Below are positions 53,872-61,088 of a stretch of 64,000 bases of DNA, one piece after another. Numbering within the stretch: position 1 is the stretch's first letter; each line of letters begins with the position of its first letter. The DNA is from Actinopolymorpha pittospori (GTDB lineage: Bacteria; Actinomycetota; Actinomycetes; Propionibacteriales; Actinopolymorphaceae): contig NZ_JADBEM010000001.1 of assembly GCF_014873875.1 (NCBI RefSeq), forward strand, positions 5,518,001 to 5,582,000. Direction: 5' to 3'. A model generated the notes under the pieces. It did no database searches. It was given only the letters and a program-made list of their open reading frames with translations, and was not told the origin of the DNA. The translations under genes and the position numbers were made by a program.

Positions 53872-54670
53872 GGCCGCCGTCGCGGTGCGGACCGACGGCC
53901 GGGCCGACGCCAGCGGGTCGGCGTACTCCATTCGCGCGGTGCAGCGGGTCTGCGAGATCCTGGATCTGATCCAGGAGAGCCCGGACGGATTCTCCCTGGC
54001 GGAGGTGGCCGAGGTGACCGCGCTGCCCAAGAGTTCGGCCTACCGCTACCTCGCCACCCTGGAGGAACGCCGTTACGTCCAACGCGATCCGGGCAGCGGG
54101 TTGTTCAGGATCGGCTCGGCGTTCCTGCCCCTGCAGTCCCAGCAGCTGCGGCTGCTTGCCGACCAGGCCCGCCCGCATCTGGAGCGGCTGCGCGACCGCT
54201 TCGAGGAGACGTTGAACCTCGGCCTGCTGGACGGCAACCAGGTGTCTTACGTCGAGATTGTGGAGAGTCCGAAGTCCGTTCGGCTCGCCGCGCGGGCCGG
54301 CGACCGGGACCCGTTGCACTGTACGGCGTTGGGCAAGGCGATCGCCTCGACCCTCGCCCCGGAACGCGTGCGGGCGATCCTCGCCGCCGAGGGGATGCCG
54401 CGGCGTACTGAGGCGACGATCACCGACGTCGAGACCTATTTCGCCGTTCTCGAGGAGACCCGGGCACGGGGCTACGCACTCGACGCGGGGGAGAACGAGG
54501 AGGACGGCACCTGCCTGGCCGTTCCCCTGACCGGGATCGGGCTTGCCGCCTCGATCAGCCTGAGCGCGCCGTCCTCGCGTTTCCCCGGTGAGCGGGTCCG
54601 CGAGGTGGCCGCCGCGCTCACCGCGGCGGCGTCCCAGTTGACCATCGACATGACGGGGGCGAGCAGATGA
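53858..54670 (+). CDS. IclR-family transcriptional regulator
   Basis: 270 residues. N-terminal HTH (about 25-85: SIRAVQRVCEILDLIQESPD, PKSSAYRYLATLEERRYVQR) and the C-terminal effector domain (about 95-265, with DPLHCTALGKAIAS and GYALDAGENEEDGTCLAVPL). Being embedded in the operon with overlaps on both sides, it probably controls this cluster in response to a small catabolite. Confidence 0.93.
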   Translation: MRSGKAAVAVRTDGRADASGSAYSIRAVQRVCEILDLIQESPDGFSLAEVAEVTALPKSSAYRYLATLEERRYVQRDPGSGLFRIGSAFLPLQSQQLRLLADQARPHLERLRDRFEETLNLGLLDGNQVSYVEIVESPKSVRLAARAGDRDPLHCTALGKAIASTLAPERVRAILAAEGMPRRTEATITDVETYFAVLEETRARGYALDAGENEEDGTCLAVPLTGIGLAASISLSAPSSRFPGERVREVAAALTAAASQLTIDMTGASR

Positions 54671-55938
54671 CTAGGAACCACACACGGTCCGCGGAGCTGG
54701 CCGCCCGCGCGGCAGGCCTGACGCCGGGCGGCGTGCACTCGAACGTCCGGCTCGCCGGACCCAGGGTCTTCTTCGAACGCGGCGAGGGCGCCTGGCTGTG
54801 GGACGTCGACGGCAACGACTACGTCGACTACCTGCTCGGCCAGGGACCGAACTTCCTCGGTCACGCGCCGCGTGCCGTCAACGACGCGGTCGCCGCCGCG
54901 ATGCGCAGAGGATCCGTCTTCGGCGCCCAGCACGCGCTGGAGAACGACGCGAGCGAGCTCTTCCTGCAGGCCGTGGGGTGGGCGGACCGGGTTCGCTTCG
55001 GCGTGTCCGGTACGGAGTCCGTCCAGCTGGCCCTGCGGCTCGCACGAGCCGCGACAGGCCGGAGGCGGTTCGTACGATTCGCTGGGCACTACCACGGCTG
55101 GCTCGACAACGTACTGGTCAGGACTGTCGACGAGACGACCACACCGGCGAGCGCCGGCCAGCTCGACCAGTTCGACCAGTTCCACGTGCTTCCCTACAAC
55201 GACCTCGCCGCCGTCGAGACACTTCTCGCCGAGCACGCCGACGACTTGGCGGCGATCCTGCTCGAGCCCGTCATGTGCAACAGCGGCGTCGTCCCGCCGC
55301 GGGACGGGTATCTGCGGGGGCTGCGCGACCTGTGCGACCGGCACAGCGTCGTGCTGATCTTCGACGAGGTCATCACCGGCTTCCGGATCGCGCCGGGCGG
55401 AGCCGCGGACCGGTACGGCGTCGCCCCCGACCTCGCGACGTACGGCAAGGCCATGGCCGGTGGCTGGCCGGTCGCCGCCGTCGCCGGGAGGGCGGAGCTG
55501 ATGGACCCGATCGGGACCGGCGAGGTGAACCACTCCGGCACCTTCAACGCGTCCGTGCCCGCGTGTGCGGCGGTCGCCGCGACGCTCCGACAACTGCGCG
55601 ACGATCCGCCGTACGACCGGCTGGAGACACACGGCGGGAAGCTCGTCGACGGGTTGCGCGAGCTCGGGACGCGTCACGACGTGCCACTGCGCGCGCAGGG
55701 ACTGCCGATGGCCTTCCACATGTCGTTCGGCGACCCGAGCCCGATCCACGACCTAGGTCAGCTCGACCGGCTCGACCTGGAGCGCTACGCGCGGTTCGCG
55801 CACGTGCTCGTGGACTACGGCGTGTGGGTCGCACCGCGCGGGATCTGGTACATCTCCGCCGCGCATGGTGAGAAGGAACTCGTTGCCGTGCTCGAACGCG
55901 TCGACGCCGCCCTCGCCGCTGGCGGAGGCGACCGGTGA
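54667..55938 (+). CDS. class III aminotransferase, glutamate-1-semialdehyde aminomutase-like
   Basis: 423 residues; 4-bp overlap with the IclR gene. PLP-binding lysine Lys261 in LATYGKAMAGGWP, cofactor aspartate Asp233 in LIFDEVITGFR, N-terminal LTPGGVHSNVRLAGPRVFF. It is related to HemL but sits in a catabolic operon without other tetrapyrrole genes. It is more likely to transaminate an amino-sugar or amino-acid-derived substrate than to make 5-aminolevulinate. Confidence 0.87.
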   Translation: MTRNHTRSAELAARAAGLTPGGVHSNVRLAGPRVFFERGEGAWLWDVDGNDYVDYLLGQGPNFLGHAPRAVNDAVAAAMRRGSVFGAQHALENDASELFLQAVGWADRVRFGVSGTESVQLALRLARAATGRRRFVRFAGHYHGWLDNVLVRTVDETTTPASAGQLDQFDQFHVLPYNDLAAVETLLAEHADDLAAILLEPVMCNSGVVPPRDGYLRGLRDLCDRHSVVLIFDEVITGFRIAPGGAADRYGVAPDLATYGKAMAGGWPVAAVAGRAELMDPIGTGEVNHSGTFNASVPACAAVAATLRQLRDDPPYDRLETHGGKLVDGLRELGTRHDVPLRAQGLPMAFHMSFGDPSPIHDLGQLDRLDLERYARFAHVLVDYGVWVAPRGIWYISAAHGEKELVAVLERVDAALAAGGGDR

Positions 55939-56024
55939 CTGGTCGCCTGCCTCGCGCATCCTGCGGGACGCACGTGATCCGATCAGCCAGCCGACACTCA
56001 CGTCGACCTTTTGGGAGCCCAGCC

Positions 56025-58253
56025 ATGCCTTCGACCACGTCGCCCGAACCGTCCGTCTCCGGTCGGGGAATCAGTCGGCGCACCCTCCTCGGTGGAATCG
56101 GTGCCGCCGCTGCGATGTCCGGGCTCCCCGCCGCGCCCGCGGGTGCGGCGACGCCCCCATCGGCCGCCGGCGCTGTTGGTGTCGTCGTGCAGAACGAGTC
56201 GGCGGGTCGGGGCATGCCGCTCGTCGGCTACAACACCGGGCACTACATGCCGGGCAGCAACACCTCGGCGTGGCTCGAGTACTCGCGGGTCAACGCCGTC
56301 CGCTTCTTCGCCTCCTTCACGCAGTGGGCACCGGACGAGGCGTTCGACGGGGGAGCGGGCATCGAGAGCGTGCAGGACTTCGACGCGCGCAAGGCGCAGT
56401 TGCGCAGCGATCCGGAGCGGAGTCCGTTCCTGCGGTGGGACATCCTCGAGGACCTCTTCGAGAACCAGGTCTACAGCGATACCAACCACTACCAGCTCAA
56501 CTACCAGGTGGCAGAGCTCCAACGACTCGGCGTCGCCCCGATCATGGAGGCGGTGGAACTCGCTTGGAACCGCCCCTGGTCCGGGCTGTGGCTGCAGTGG
56601 CAGAAACACTATGCGTTCACCTACCACCTGGCTCGCCACTACGACGTCGAGCGGTACAACTTCCTCAACGAGCCGGATCACCCGAGCGCAGCCGGCGACA
56701 TCGTCGACCAGGCCGTCTACGTCCGCGGGCTCCAGCTCGCCTCCGACGCGATCCGGTCGGCGATCGCGGATGTCAACTCCCGCTACGGGAAGTCGCTGCG
56801 CGCCATCGTGCAGGCGCCGGTCATCACCCACGCATCCAGTTCCAAGGGTGACGACCACATGGACGCCGACAGCGACGCTGACCCTCGCGACGACGAGCAC
56901 GGCTGGGGCGAGATCTCGCTGCGAAACCTGCGCACGGACTATCACGGGGAGACTGTCGAGCATGACATCTTCGACGTGTTCGACACCCATCAGTACAACA
57001 AGACCGCGCCGACCTACGAGTACGAGATCGCGATGATGCGGTCGAAGATGCGGATGTACACGCCGACGGGTGTCGCACTGCCGATCGTCTACAGCGAGTT
57101 CAATCGGCGTAACACCGGCGCCTTCGAGACCAGCGGCGACGACCTCGACACGCCGGCCATCTACTGTGACCTCGCGGGCATCTGGGCGGCGGCCGCAGCA
57201 GGACAGGTCGAGGGCATGATCGCCTTCAAGTTCCAGAACACCATGCGGGCGAATGGTATCCCGTACGGGACCGGCTTCTATTACGTCGCGAACGAGGGCC
57301 GGTACGACATCCACGGCGTGACCAAGGCTGGCGAGGTCAACCGGCTGTTCGCCAAGGGCTTCAAGGGCGACGCCAAGGAACTGTTGACGGTGGCCGCCGA
57401 CGACGGCCGAATCGTGCTCGCCGCCCACGACCGGGAGGCGCGCCGCTGCGCGATCTGGCTGCCCCATCCCACCGGCACGCCCGCGGAGTCCGTGACCCTC
57501 GACCTCCGCGCGCTGCCGGTTGCGCGGCGGGGGAGCGAGGTCGTGGTGGAGGAGGTCAGCCCGACACACAGTGGTGGCATCGTGCTGAAGGCGCCACTGC
57601 CGGGCTCTGGACGTCTCACCCTCGAACAGCCCGCCGACTCGGTCTGGTTGGTGACTGTCACCGCTCCCGGCCCGATCCATCGAGTCGAGGCGCATGTCGA
57701 TGCCCACGTTCGAAGTGGTGGCGAAACCAGTGGTGGCGACATGCTTGGCGTGTCCTTACCCGCTGCCGGTGCGATCGGTGGGATCGGGACGGACGGCGCG
57801 ACCGGGGCGGAGGTCAGCTACCTCGCGTTCGACCTCGACCACCCGCCGGTGGAGGCCAGGCCGCCGCGCCAGGCGGTCCTCGAACTCTTCGGGTCGGGTG
57901 AGGACGCCGCGCCGTTCACCTTCACCGCGTACGTCGTCATCGACACGGCGTGGGTCGGGCAGGACCTGACCTGGGAGACCGCGCCCTACCTCGACCCGGA
58001 CGGAGTACGCGCGACGGAGGTCGGCACCACCCTGTTTCCGGCTGGCCAGGTGTCGCTGGAAGGCGCTCCCGGAACCGCCAGACTCGACGTGACGGATGCC
58101 CTGCGGCACGTCGATGGTGACGCGGTCGGGTTCCTGCTGATCCGGGAACGCCGTCGGGCCGAGGACAACGCCGATGACGGGCGACGTGGGGAGATCGCGT
58201 CCGTCCGCGCCGAGGAGTCGGAGCGCCGTCCCCGGCTCGTCCTGTCGTGGTGA
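56025..58253 (+). CDS. Tat-exported glycosidase-like protein with C-terminal beta domain
   Basis: 742 residues from ATG 56025. Tat signal ISRRTLLGGIGAAAAMSGLP, cleaved near AGAAT. Residues about 50-480 look like a clan GH-A-type barrel: FLNEPDHPSAAGD offers an Asn-Glu acid/base after strand 4, and IVYSEFNRRNTG a nucleophile glutamate after strand 7. A beta domain, then a DNRLRE/CBM96-like module (LDVTDALRHVDGDAVGFLLI), follow. I cannot assign a GH family. It is the only clearly exported enzyme of the cluster and would generate the ligand for the binding protein. Confidence 0.72.
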   Translation: MPSTTSPEPSVSGRGISRRTLLGGIGAAAAMSGLPAAPAGAATPPSAAGAVGVVVQNESAGRGMPLVGYNTGHYMPGSNTSAWLEYSRVNAVRFFASFTQWAPDEAFDGGAGIESVQDFDARKAQLRSDPERSPFLRWDILEDLFENQVYSDTNHYQLNYQVAELQRLGVAPIMEAVELAWNRPWSGLWLQWQKHYAFTYHLARHYDVERYNFLNEPDHPSAAGDIVDQAVYVRGLQLASDAIRSAIADVNSRYGKSLRAIVQAPVITHASSSKGDDHMDADSDADPRDDEHGWGEISLRNLRTDYHGETVEHDIFDVFDTHQYNKTAPTYEYEIAMMRSKMRMYTPTGVALPIVYSEFNRRNTGAFETSGDDLDTPAIYCDLAGIWAAAAAGQVEGMIAFKFQNTMRANGIPYGTGFYYVANEGRYDIHGVTKAGEVNRLFAKGFKGDAKELLTVAADDGRIVLAAHDREARRCAIWLPHPTGTPAESVTLDLRALPVARRGSEVVVEEVSPTHSGGIVLKAPLPGSGRLTLEQPADSVWLVTVTAPGPIHRVEAHVDAHVRSGGETSGGDMLGVSLPAAGAIGGIGTDGATGAEVSYLAFDLDHPPVEARPPRQAVLELFGSGEDAAPFTFTAYVVIDTAWVGQDLTWETAPYLDPDGVRATEVGTTLFPAGQVSLEGAPGTARLDVTDALRHVDGDAVGFLLIRERRRAEDNADDGRRGEIASVRAEESERRPRLVLSW

Positions 58254-58281
58254 GAACTGTGACTTGACATATCGGCTGTGA

Positions 58282-58372
58282 CGACAGCTCCCCGCTTGCG
58301 CGGGGAGCACCCCAGGCGTGCCCGACCCGCACCTGCGGACAGACGGACCACCCCCACCCGCGCGGGGAGCAC
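58282..58372. CRISPR. two-repeat type I-E-like CRISPR remnant
   Basis: Two 29-bp units at 58282-58310 and 58344-58372 share the 3' 13 bases GCGCGGGGAGCAC and a palindromic CCCC...GGGG core, separated by a 33-bp spacer. Read on the minus strand they begin GTGCTCCCCGCGC, the start of actinobacterial type I-E repeats; the second ends GGTGGTCCG, also typical. The first unit has a degenerate outer end. No cas genes are in the window. Alternatively the first unit (GCTCCCCGC/GCGGGGAGC) is a terminator for the operon ending at 58253. Confidence 0.55.
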
Positions 58373-58488
58373 ACTAGTTGACCTGGGGTTTTTGAAGCGC
58401 ATGCGGTCGTATCTCGCTCACTTTAGTCGGCTGATCGCTGCACGACCTAGGCGGCGCCGCGTCGGGTGTTTCCGCAGGTGGGAGAGGG

Positions 58489-58530
58489 TGCGCCCGGGAG
58501 GATTCGAACCTCCGGCCATCGGATTAGAAG
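58489..58530 (-). tRNA. 3' half of tRNA-Arg(TCT), integration-site scar
   Basis: Minus-strand sequence from 58530 to 58489 reads CTTCTAA (anticodon loop, TCT), then a T-arm GGAGG-TTCGAAT-CCTCC, then CGGGCGC plus discriminator A. The upstream part does not form the expected D-arm or 5' anticodon stem, so homology starts exactly in the anticodon loop. This is the usual core of tRNA-targeting integrases; it is not a functional tRNA. Confidence 0.75.
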
Positions 58531-58551
58531 GAGGGCTCACAAGATCGCCCA

Positions 58552-58578
58552 GGCCATCTACCTGCGCTTTTGCCCGCA
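58552..58578. repeat. 27-bp segment shared with 46117-46143
   Basis: 25 of 27 bases match. It is 22 bp from the tRNA-Arg fragment. It may be part of an element end recurring in this genome. Confidence 0.5.
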
Positions 58579-58749
58579 GCACGATCCCCAAGGAATACCC
58601 CAACCCTCATGGTTGACCACAGTTTCGTGTCACGAACCGTGTCATGGCTCAGCGAGACCGGTAGTTGCCTTCGGACTATCGGCAGGGTGGTCCGACGGTG
58701 TCCCTCGGCATCGGCAACCCGGCTAGGAGCTCGTCTGCGTCGGACCTGG

Positions 58750-58938
58750 TCAACACCACTTGGATCGGGTCCCATGGCGGATGTTGCCCGACTCCGAGGT
58801 GGGCCGGCCGTGCTTGTCATGCACGAGGCCCTCGCTCATCTCCTCATTCAGCGTCCTCTCCAGCACCGATGGTGTCAGCTGCTTCAGCAGCCCGTCCGGA
58901 CCAGTCAGCGACAGGCCCTGCTCCCGAGCCCGACGGAC
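58750..58938 (-). pseudogene. IS256-family transposase N-terminal remnant
   Basis: Minus-strand frame: REQGLSLTGPDGLLKQLTPS, VLERTLNEEMSEGLVHDKHG, then SESGNIRHGTRSK. This is the highly conserved N-terminus of IS256 Mutator-type transposases. A one-base loss after TRSK produces a stop, and the catalytic part is gone. Confidence 0.82.
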
Positions 58939-59045
58939 CGATCTCGTGCAGGGCTGCCCACTGTCGTGATACGACGATCGGCGGGGAGGGAGGAGACCTA
59001 CCCCGCCGATCAGGTGGTGCTAAGCGGCAAGTGATAACGCGACGG

Positions 59046-59426
59046 CTATCCGTTCAGCATGTGCCAGAGCACAACGTCGTGGACGTGTTTGGCCTTCTCC
59101 TCGCCGCGGAACTGGACCTCGTAGTCCTTGCTGCCGGCTCGGATCGAGATGATCGACGACGAAGCGAACTTGCCGAACATCGACTTGTCCGAGACAAACG
59201 ACACCGACGAGACCTGGCGGTACGGGACTGAGGTCAAGGCGACCTTCTTCCCGACGAAGGAGTTGTCCTGGAGGACGACGCGACGGGTGGTCACGGCGAT
59301 GAAGCCGGTTCCGGCGCCGATGGCGTCGTAGACCGCGATGATCTCCTCGCCGTTGAGGAGGCCGGCGCGGATCTTCTCGAACTGCTCCGGCTTGTCGAAG
59401 ACGGGCTGGGCTGTCTGGTGGGTCAT
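59046..59426 (-). CDS. small bacterial PH-domain protein
   Basis: 126 residues from ATG 59426, with GAGAGG upstream. One bPH-type domain: EQFEKIRAGLLNGEEIIAVY, FIAVTTRRVVLQDNSFVGKK, YRQVSSVSFVSDKSMFGKFA, IISIRAGSKDYEVQFRGEEK. No membrane segment. The function is unknown; small PH proteins bind lipids or proteins. Probably functional, as the frame and start are clean in otherwise decayed surroundings. Confidence 0.8.
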   Translation of the reverse strand: MTHQTAQPVFDKPEQFEKIRAGLLNGEEIIAVYDAIGAGTGFIAVTTRRVVLQDNSFVGKKVALTSVPYRQVSSVSFVSDKSMFGKFASSSIISIRAGSKDYEVQFRGEEKAKHVHDVVLWHMLNG

Positions 59427-59977
59427 GGTGGGGTTCCTCTCTGTCAGCCGTCTGGCATGCACTTCTTGTGCTCCATCCAGTACTCGGCCCCCTCGCGGTT
59501 CGCGTCGGCATCGCTGTGCAGTACTGCGCGGCGACGATGGTGTGGGGCACCGGCCCGTACGGGTGCCGGTACGCGTGGCCGTGGGTGACTGTGATCAGGC
59601 CCCCCTTTTCTCCAGCGCCGCGAGCGTTGCTCCCGCGCCCTCATCAAGGACCTCGTGACGCATGCTGCTCTGCCGCCCTAATCAGAGCCGTACCGACGCC
59701 TTGCTCGACCGCCGCCCGCTTCCCGCAGGCCCGGATGGGTGAAAGTAGCCTGGATGACCGTGCGACGCGCCTTAGGTGCGATACGCGGCAGCGGCACATC
59801 GTAGTCCGAGGTTCCGCCACTGCTATGCCGGTGGCGGCGTCCGTCGCTGCGCCCGGTCTCGACGGAGGTCGGCCTCAGCGGCCCGATCCCGGTCGTAGAT
59901 GACCCGCAGGTAAACCCGCTGCCGCTCGTTCAGCCCGGCCCACGCCCGACCTGCCCTGGTAGGGCTCGCTGGGCTCA
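59427..59977. other. non-coding or decayed region
   Basis: On the minus strand just before the PH gene, 59444-59515 reads HSDADANREGAEYWMEHKKC and stops, and a different frame upstream reads HGHAYRHPYGPVPHTIVAAQ. The two may be a frameshifted small gene. Nothing else is recognised. Confidence 0.3.
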
Positions 59978-60421
59978 TCACACCCTCCTATGCAGGTCCA
60001 GCGGCACCTCGTCCGGGGCGATATCCCGCACCCGCATCATCCGCACCAGATGCCGCCACTGCCGGCCCTGGTCGGTGGCGATGTCGGCGTGGATCTCGAC
60101 GACGACGAGCGGCGCGACCTGGTGGTAGCCAGTCGGCCTCGACTGCCAGTTGACGGTGAGCCTCGCCGGCCACGGATGCCCACCGATCGCGGCGACGAGC
60201 AGAGGCGCGACCGACGCGGCCTGCGCGTCCGCCAGATGCGTCGTCCGCCCCGCGTAGTGCAGCCTGCCGGTGTCGGAGCCGTACCGGCCGAGCAACAGCG
60301 CGTACGGGCGGTGCAGCGAACAGGTCACCCCGCCGACCACCGCGTCCGTCGCCTGCCGTGACTGTACTTGAGCCACGCTCGCGCTCCGGACACGTACGTT
60401 CGCGGACTTGATCACCAGGCC
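59978..60421 (-). pseudogene. ATP-dependent DNA ligase C-terminal fragment
   Basis: Frame from about 60421: GLVIKSANVRVRSASVAQVQ, ATDAVVGGVTCSLHRPYALL, LGRYGSDTGRLHYAGRTTHL, GHPWPARLTVNWQ, then VAPLVVVEIHADIATDQGRQ and RHLVRMMRVRDIAPDEVPLD. This is motif V and the OB-fold of LigC-like actinobacterial ligases. The adenylation domain with the KxDG lysine is absent, replaced upstream by a Tn3 transposase fragment. Confidence 0.75.
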
Positions 60422-60459
60422 CGACCCCGGCGACAGCCATCGTGTCGAACCACCTGCGA

Positions 60460-60690
60460 CAACCGAGCAGCCGCGCCCGCCGGAGCCGACGCAACGTCGT
60501 CGGGAACGAACCCCAGCCACGGCAGCGTGCACAGCTGAACCGCAGCACCGAGCACGCCCCCGTCCGTGCGGAACTTCCGTAGAAACGCCTCATCGGCACC
60601 AGCCAGCGTGAAGTGCCGAATCAGCTCCATCCGGTTGATCTCCGGGAACCTGCGAAGCTGCGCCAGCTCCTCCTCAGAAAACACGTCAGG
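60460..60690 (-). pseudogene. Tn3-family transposase N-terminal fragment (DUF4158)
   Basis: Frame: VFSEEELAQLRRFPEINRME, LIRHFTLAGADEAFLRKFRT, GAAVQLCTLPWLGFVPDDVA. This is the conserved N-terminal domain of actinobacterial Tn3 transposases. Only about 75 codons remain, running straight into ligase-derived sequence. Confidence 0.8.
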
Positions 60691-60794
60691 CCGTCCTCGC
60701 TCTCCGCCGGAGCCGTGGTGGGCGAACGTTGATTGCCAGCTTCTGACAGACACCTTGACCGGGCTGAGCAGTGCCATGAGCCTTAAGGCTGGCG

Positions 60795-61047
60795 TGAGAA
60801 CTCCCGGCGGGCTGCGGTGGTCCCCGCACCCCACCCCACAAAATCGCTTCACGATTCCGCGGGGACCCCCGGGTCGGTGCTCGCTGCGTTGTCGCCCACC
60901 CCGCGAAAACGCTCCGCATTTCCGCGGGACGCCGGGGATGGTTGCCAATAGAACCCGCTATTGGCTCCTCCGCCCGGCGAGCACGGCGCGGCCGTGCTGC
61001 ATGAGCGGCTGGCGCCGCATGGCCGACCTCGCCGCCGGGAGTTCTCA
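60795..61047. repeat. 253-bp element bounded by 16-bp perfect inverted repeats
   Basis: TGAGAACTCCCGGCGG at 60795-60810 and its exact complement at 61032-61047. Inside are two TTCCGCGGG-containing hairpins 65 bp apart (near 60855 and 60920) and a CCAATAG/CTATTGG hairpin (60945-60964). No coding sequence. It lies 41 bp before the solute-binding protein start and may be a non-autonomous mobile element or a regulatory leader. Confidence 0.5.
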
Positions 61048-61088
61048 GGCTCTGCGACGACAGTGACCGGGCGTTGAGAGGAGCCGTG

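Noticed and set aside
54667-55938. Tetrapyrrole biosynthesis gene hemL
   Set aside because: The protein resembles HemL, but its operon contains binding, glycosidase and D-amino-acid genes and no other heme gene.
58418-58603. Small minus-strand protein covering the tRNA fragment
   Set aside because: The sequence is explained by the tRNA 3' half; the frame is incidental.
60855-60930. Second CRISPR-like repeat pair in the 60.8-60.9 kb hairpins
   Set aside because: The shared part is only about 9 bases and the units do not match the 58.3 kb repeats; better explained as hairpins of the inverted-repeat element.
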